From: a bacterium | GTDB taxonomy: Bacteria > Patescibacteriota > Minisyncoccia > Phycocordibacterales > JAKEFN01 | Assembly (NCBI GenBank): GCA_022616085.1 | Contig: JAKEFN010000058.1 | Coordinates: 1 to 7,807 of the forward strand | Reading direction: 5' to 3' | DNA: 7,807 nucleotides | Shown: one piece after another, positions 6,359-7,807 of the stretch | How positions within the stretch are numbered: position 1 is the first letter of the stretch | Layout of the letters: the number at the start of each line of letters is the position of its first letter | Made by a program: the position numbers and the translations under genes | The notes under the pieces: generated by a model | What the model saw: the letters and a program-made list of their open reading frames with translations, nothing else | Databases searched by the model: none | Told to the model about the DNA's origin: nothing

Positions 6359-6381
6359 ATATCGGCTTAAGAAGCCGATAT
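6359..6381 (-). terminator. Intrinsic terminator of the pyrE-pyrF unit
   Basis: A perfect 10 bp stem (ATATCGGCTT 6359-6368, AAGCCGATAT 6372-6381) with a 3 nt loop is followed on the minus strand by TTTTGTTTAT. It lies about 26 nt beyond the stop of the pyrF-like gene and before the mreB promoter, so it separates the two transcription units. The rest of the gap between pyrF and mreB shows nothing else convincing. Confidence 0.8.
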
Positions 6382-6393
6382 AATCTCAAATTC

Positions 6394-6412
6394 CAATAGG
6401 TAAAGCCTATTG
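6394..6412. repeat. Small inverted repeat over the pyrF stop codon
   Basis: CAATAGG (6394-6400) and CCTATTG (6406-6412) form a 7 bp stem with a 5 nt loop that includes the TAG stop of the pyrF-like gene. It lies just before the strong terminator hairpin and may add 3' end structure to the mRNA. It could also be chance, and no function is shown. Confidence 0.4.
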
Positions 6413-6928
6413 ACCCAATACGAGGGAAATTTCTTCCTCGTAAATTCTTCTTAATTCTTGGAGGGGATATTCATTTCGAATTATCTGCCTCCCGCTTATG
6501 CAATAGTCGGCGCCGTCAATAAACGCCTGTCTGAAAGTCCCCGTTCGTTTTTGGTCATCCTCCGCGATCACCGCATCCGGCGAGCGAACGCTCGGAACAA
6601 TAAGAATCTTATCGGGATATTGCTCCCGAAGCCGGGAAACTTCATGAACGGAGCATGTAAATCCGTCAACGCCGCCACGGCTCCCTTTTTCCGCAAGCCT
6701 CAAAACCCTATCCAGAGAATTTTCTCCGCCTTTCGAAGTAAGCTTGGTGACTCCGATAAGCTTGGTAGACGGATGCAGCGTCTTTTTCAATGCATTGATG
6801 CCCTCTTCGCCGGCGGCGCACATGGCTGTAACCATATCCGGCTTGAGAGAAAAAAGGAATTCGCCTCCACACTTCGCAGGACTAAAATCAGGCGCAACGA
6901 TAACAGGAAAAAATTCTCTCTTAATCAT
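6407..6928 (-). CDS. pyrF: Orotidine 5'-phosphate decarboxylase-like protein lacking the catalytic segment
   Basis: Family members decarboxylate OMP to UMP, the last step of UMP synthesis. This product has 173 aa, against about 230 or more for PyrF. The second half is clearly PyrF: DMVTAMCAAGEEG (31-43, strand 4), KLIGVTKLTS (56-65), GVDGFTCSVHEVSRLRE (86-102), DDQKR (124-128) and GADYCISGRQI (139-149, with the phosphate-binding Arg). The first residues VIVAPDFS (9-16) resemble strand 1 (VALDF) with its Asp. About 50 residues expected between these blocks are absent, including the strand 2 Lys and the D-x-K-x-x-D motif that performs decarboxylation. ATG at 6928 follows AAGGGG by 7 nt and overlaps the pyrE stop, so no upstream DNA can encode the missing part. 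It may be an inactive remnant, a protein with another role, or the product of a deletion or assembly error. Confidence 0.85.
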   Translation of the reverse strand: MIKREFFPVIVAPDFSPAKCGGEFLFSLKPDMVTAMCAAGEEGINALKKTLHPSTKLIGVTKLTSKGGENSLDRVLRLAEKGSRGGVDGFTCSVHEVSRLREQYPDKILIVPSVRSPDAVIAEDDQKRTGTFRQAFIDGADYCISGRQIIRNEYPLQELRRIYEEEISLVLGQ

Positions 6929-7589
6929 TACCGTGCCCCTTCGGATATGTTTGGGTAAGGGTATCCCAATTTTGTTTCGGGCGAAGCGCCGGAAGAACTT
7001 CTTCGCCGAAAGGGCACTTCCCCTGATCCCATGTTGGCATGGAATAACGAAAAAGCGAAACAACTTTTTTCCCGCTCGCCGTTTCGGAGACGTTATAACT
7101 GCAAAGAACTCCCACAATTGGAAGAACGACGGCTCCAGCGTCTTCAAGGGTTCGTATTGTCGCTTCAACGCTTCCGCCGGTTGACATAACATCATCGACA
7201 ACAAGAACACGCTCTCCCTCTTTTATCCGTATGCGCTCCGGCACAAAAAAACGCTTATTCTTGCCTGCGCCGGTATACATAATATACCCGCATGCCGTGC
7301 CAAGCCGCTGTGCAACGCCCGATGCAAGGGCGATCCCGCCCATTGCGGGGGCGATGACGCGATCCGGCTTTTCATATAGGGGATCCGCCTCGAGCGATTC
7401 CGCAAGTCCGCGCGCCGCCGAGTGTCCATGCGCCGGATGCTCAAAAAAAAGAACATCGGAATTGAAATATCCTGCGGCATGAAGGCCGGATGTAAAAAGC
7501 GCGTATGGCCTTTGGGGATTTCTATCATGAATCCAAAAGACATTAATTCTTTGAAAAAGCTCCTGCCAAAGTTCCGGGGAATTATACAT
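6921..7589 (-). CDS. pyrE: Orotate phosphoribosyltransferase
   Basis: PyrE joins orotate to PRPP, giving OMP and pyrophosphate, the fifth step of de novo UMP synthesis. The 222 aa product is a complete type I phosphoribosyltransferase. The hood region contains ALFTSGLHAAGYFNSD (30-45). RVIAPAMGGIALASGVAQRL (77-96) is the core strand-helix unit, and KNKRFFVPERIRIKEGERV (110-128) includes the basic flexible-loop region. The PRPP motif VLVVDDVMSTGGSVEAT (128-144) is intact. The C-terminal part (TWDQGKCPFGEEVLPALRPK) resembles the Cys-containing tail of long bacterial PyrE proteins. ATG at 7589 is chosen because AAGGAGAG lies just upstream. An in-frame ATG at 7628 would add 13 unsupported residues. 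The stop overlaps the pyrF-like start by 8 nt (ATGATTAA), implying translational coupling. Confidence 0.95.
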   Translation of the reverse strand: MYNSPELWQELFQRINVFWIHDRNPQRPYALFTSGLHAAGYFNSDVLFFEHPAHGHSAARGLAESLEADPLYEKPDRVIAPAMGGIALASGVAQRLGTACGYIMYTGAGKNKRFFVPERIRIKEGERVLVVDDVMSTGGSVEATIRTLEDAGAVVLPIVGVLCSYNVSETASGKKVVSLFRYSMPTWDQGKCPFGEEVLPALRPKQNWDTLTQTYPKGHGND

Positions 7590-7592
7590 GAA

Positions 7593-7600
7593 CTCTCCTT
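7593..7600 (-). promoter_or_regulatory. Shine-Dalgarno of pyrE (AAGGAGAG)
   Basis: The minus strand carries AAGGAGAG, its AGGAG core 5 nt before the ATG at 7589. It decides the start against the longer in-frame ATG at 7628, which has no such site. It also shows that this organism uses Shine-Dalgarno initiation for some genes, in contrast to greA and mreB in the same window. Confidence 0.8.
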
Positions 7601-7632
7601 CTGTCGCGGGCTCAATAAAAAGTATCATTTTT

Positions 7633-7796
7633 TAGAGCTTGTGAAAAAACTATTGACGTAGCGAGAATTCATGGTGCGAGGCGAAAATGCGGCGAGGAAA
7701 GCGAGAAATATTGTTGATATTTTGAGTCTTTCCGAGCCGTCGTTTGCAGCCCGCAACATGAATTCGCAGTAGTCAAGAGTTTTTGAACATGCTCTA
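7633..7796. repeat. 164 bp imperfect palindrome upstream of pyrE
   Basis: Arms 7633-7701 and 7728-7796 are inverted repeats with small gaps. Matching blocks from the outside in are TAGAGC, TGT, AAAAACT, TTGAC, GAATTCATG (7665-7673 with 7757-7765), TTGC/GTGC and GGAAAG (7696-7701 with 7728-7733). The 26 nt centre carries its own hairpin (AAATAT 7706-7711, ATATTT 7717-7722). The left end lies about 44 nt before the pyrE start, so any pyrE promoter is in or beside the repeat. No obvious -10/-35 pair was found there. No target-site duplication or coding sequence is visible. It looks like a decayed MITE or other palindromic repeat. The 11 nt after it show nothing. Confidence 0.7.
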
Positions 7797-7807
7797 GAGA
7801 AGAGTCA

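Noticed and set aside
6332..6360. Possible plus-strand promoter TTGACA with a 17 nt spacer to CAAAAT
   Set aside because: The -10 match is weak (4 of 6). The RNA would run at once through the terminator hairpin and antisense to pyrF, with no gene to serve.
6929..7210. Upstream extension of the pyrF frame by 94 codons to position 7210
   Set aside because: It lies inside pyrE in another frame, has no PyrF-like residues and no Shine-Dalgarno. The ATG at 6928 has AAGGGG upstream and the typical pyrE overlap.
1..7807. CRISPR array, tRNA or rRNA gene, toxin-antitoxin or defence system
   Set aside because: No regularly spaced direct repeats, tRNA-like folds, rRNA signatures or matching protein motifs were seen on either strand.

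Overview
The window is a compact stretch of bacterial core genes, with every convincing gene on the minus strand. In transcription order, from high to low coordinates, they are pyrE, a pyrF-like gene, mreB, mreC, a very short mreD-like gene, a class B penicillin-binding protein (mrdA/PBP2), greA and lysS. TGA works as a stop (mreC, the mreD-like gene), so the standard bacterial code applies and the glycine-UGA recoding of some lineages does not. Base composition is near even. Short overlapping genes, a half-sized MreD, a reduced PyrF and divergent PBP2/MreC sequences suggest a streamlined candidate-phyla-radiation (Patescibacteria) genome, perhaps Parcubacteria-like. That placement is an inference from style and family resemblance, not a proof.

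Layout. Positions 7633-7796 hold a 164 bp imperfect palindrome upstream of the pyrimidine pair. pyrE (start 7589, good Shine-Dalgarno) and the pyrF-like gene overlap by 8 nt and end at an intrinsic terminator (6359-6381). The cell-shape cluster mreB-mreC-mreD-mrdA follows, with overlapping junctions throughout and no rodA in the window. A MITE-like element (2249-2383) sits at the end of mrdA and appears to supply its stop codon. greA follows with its own promoter, then a second large palindrome (1553-1709) that fills almost the whole greA-lysS gap, then lysS and a terminator (13-39).

Biology. PyrE and PyrF would catalyse the last two steps of UMP synthesis, but this PyrF lacks the segment that carries the catalytic Lys/Asp residues. 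MreB, MreC, MreD and PBP2 form the elongasome that directs lateral wall synthesis in rod-shaped cells. GreA rescues backtracked RNA polymerase and LysS charges tRNA-Lys.

Most worth a second look: (1) the PyrF lacking its catalytic core; (2) a MITE insertion that can be reversed on paper to restore a longer PBP2 reading frame; (3) three long palindromes at gene boundaries; (4) TATAAT-type -10 boxes placed so close to start codons (greA, mrdA, mreB, mreC) that the mRNAs would be leaderless or nearly so. I saw no CRISPR array, tRNA, rRNA, transposase or defence system.
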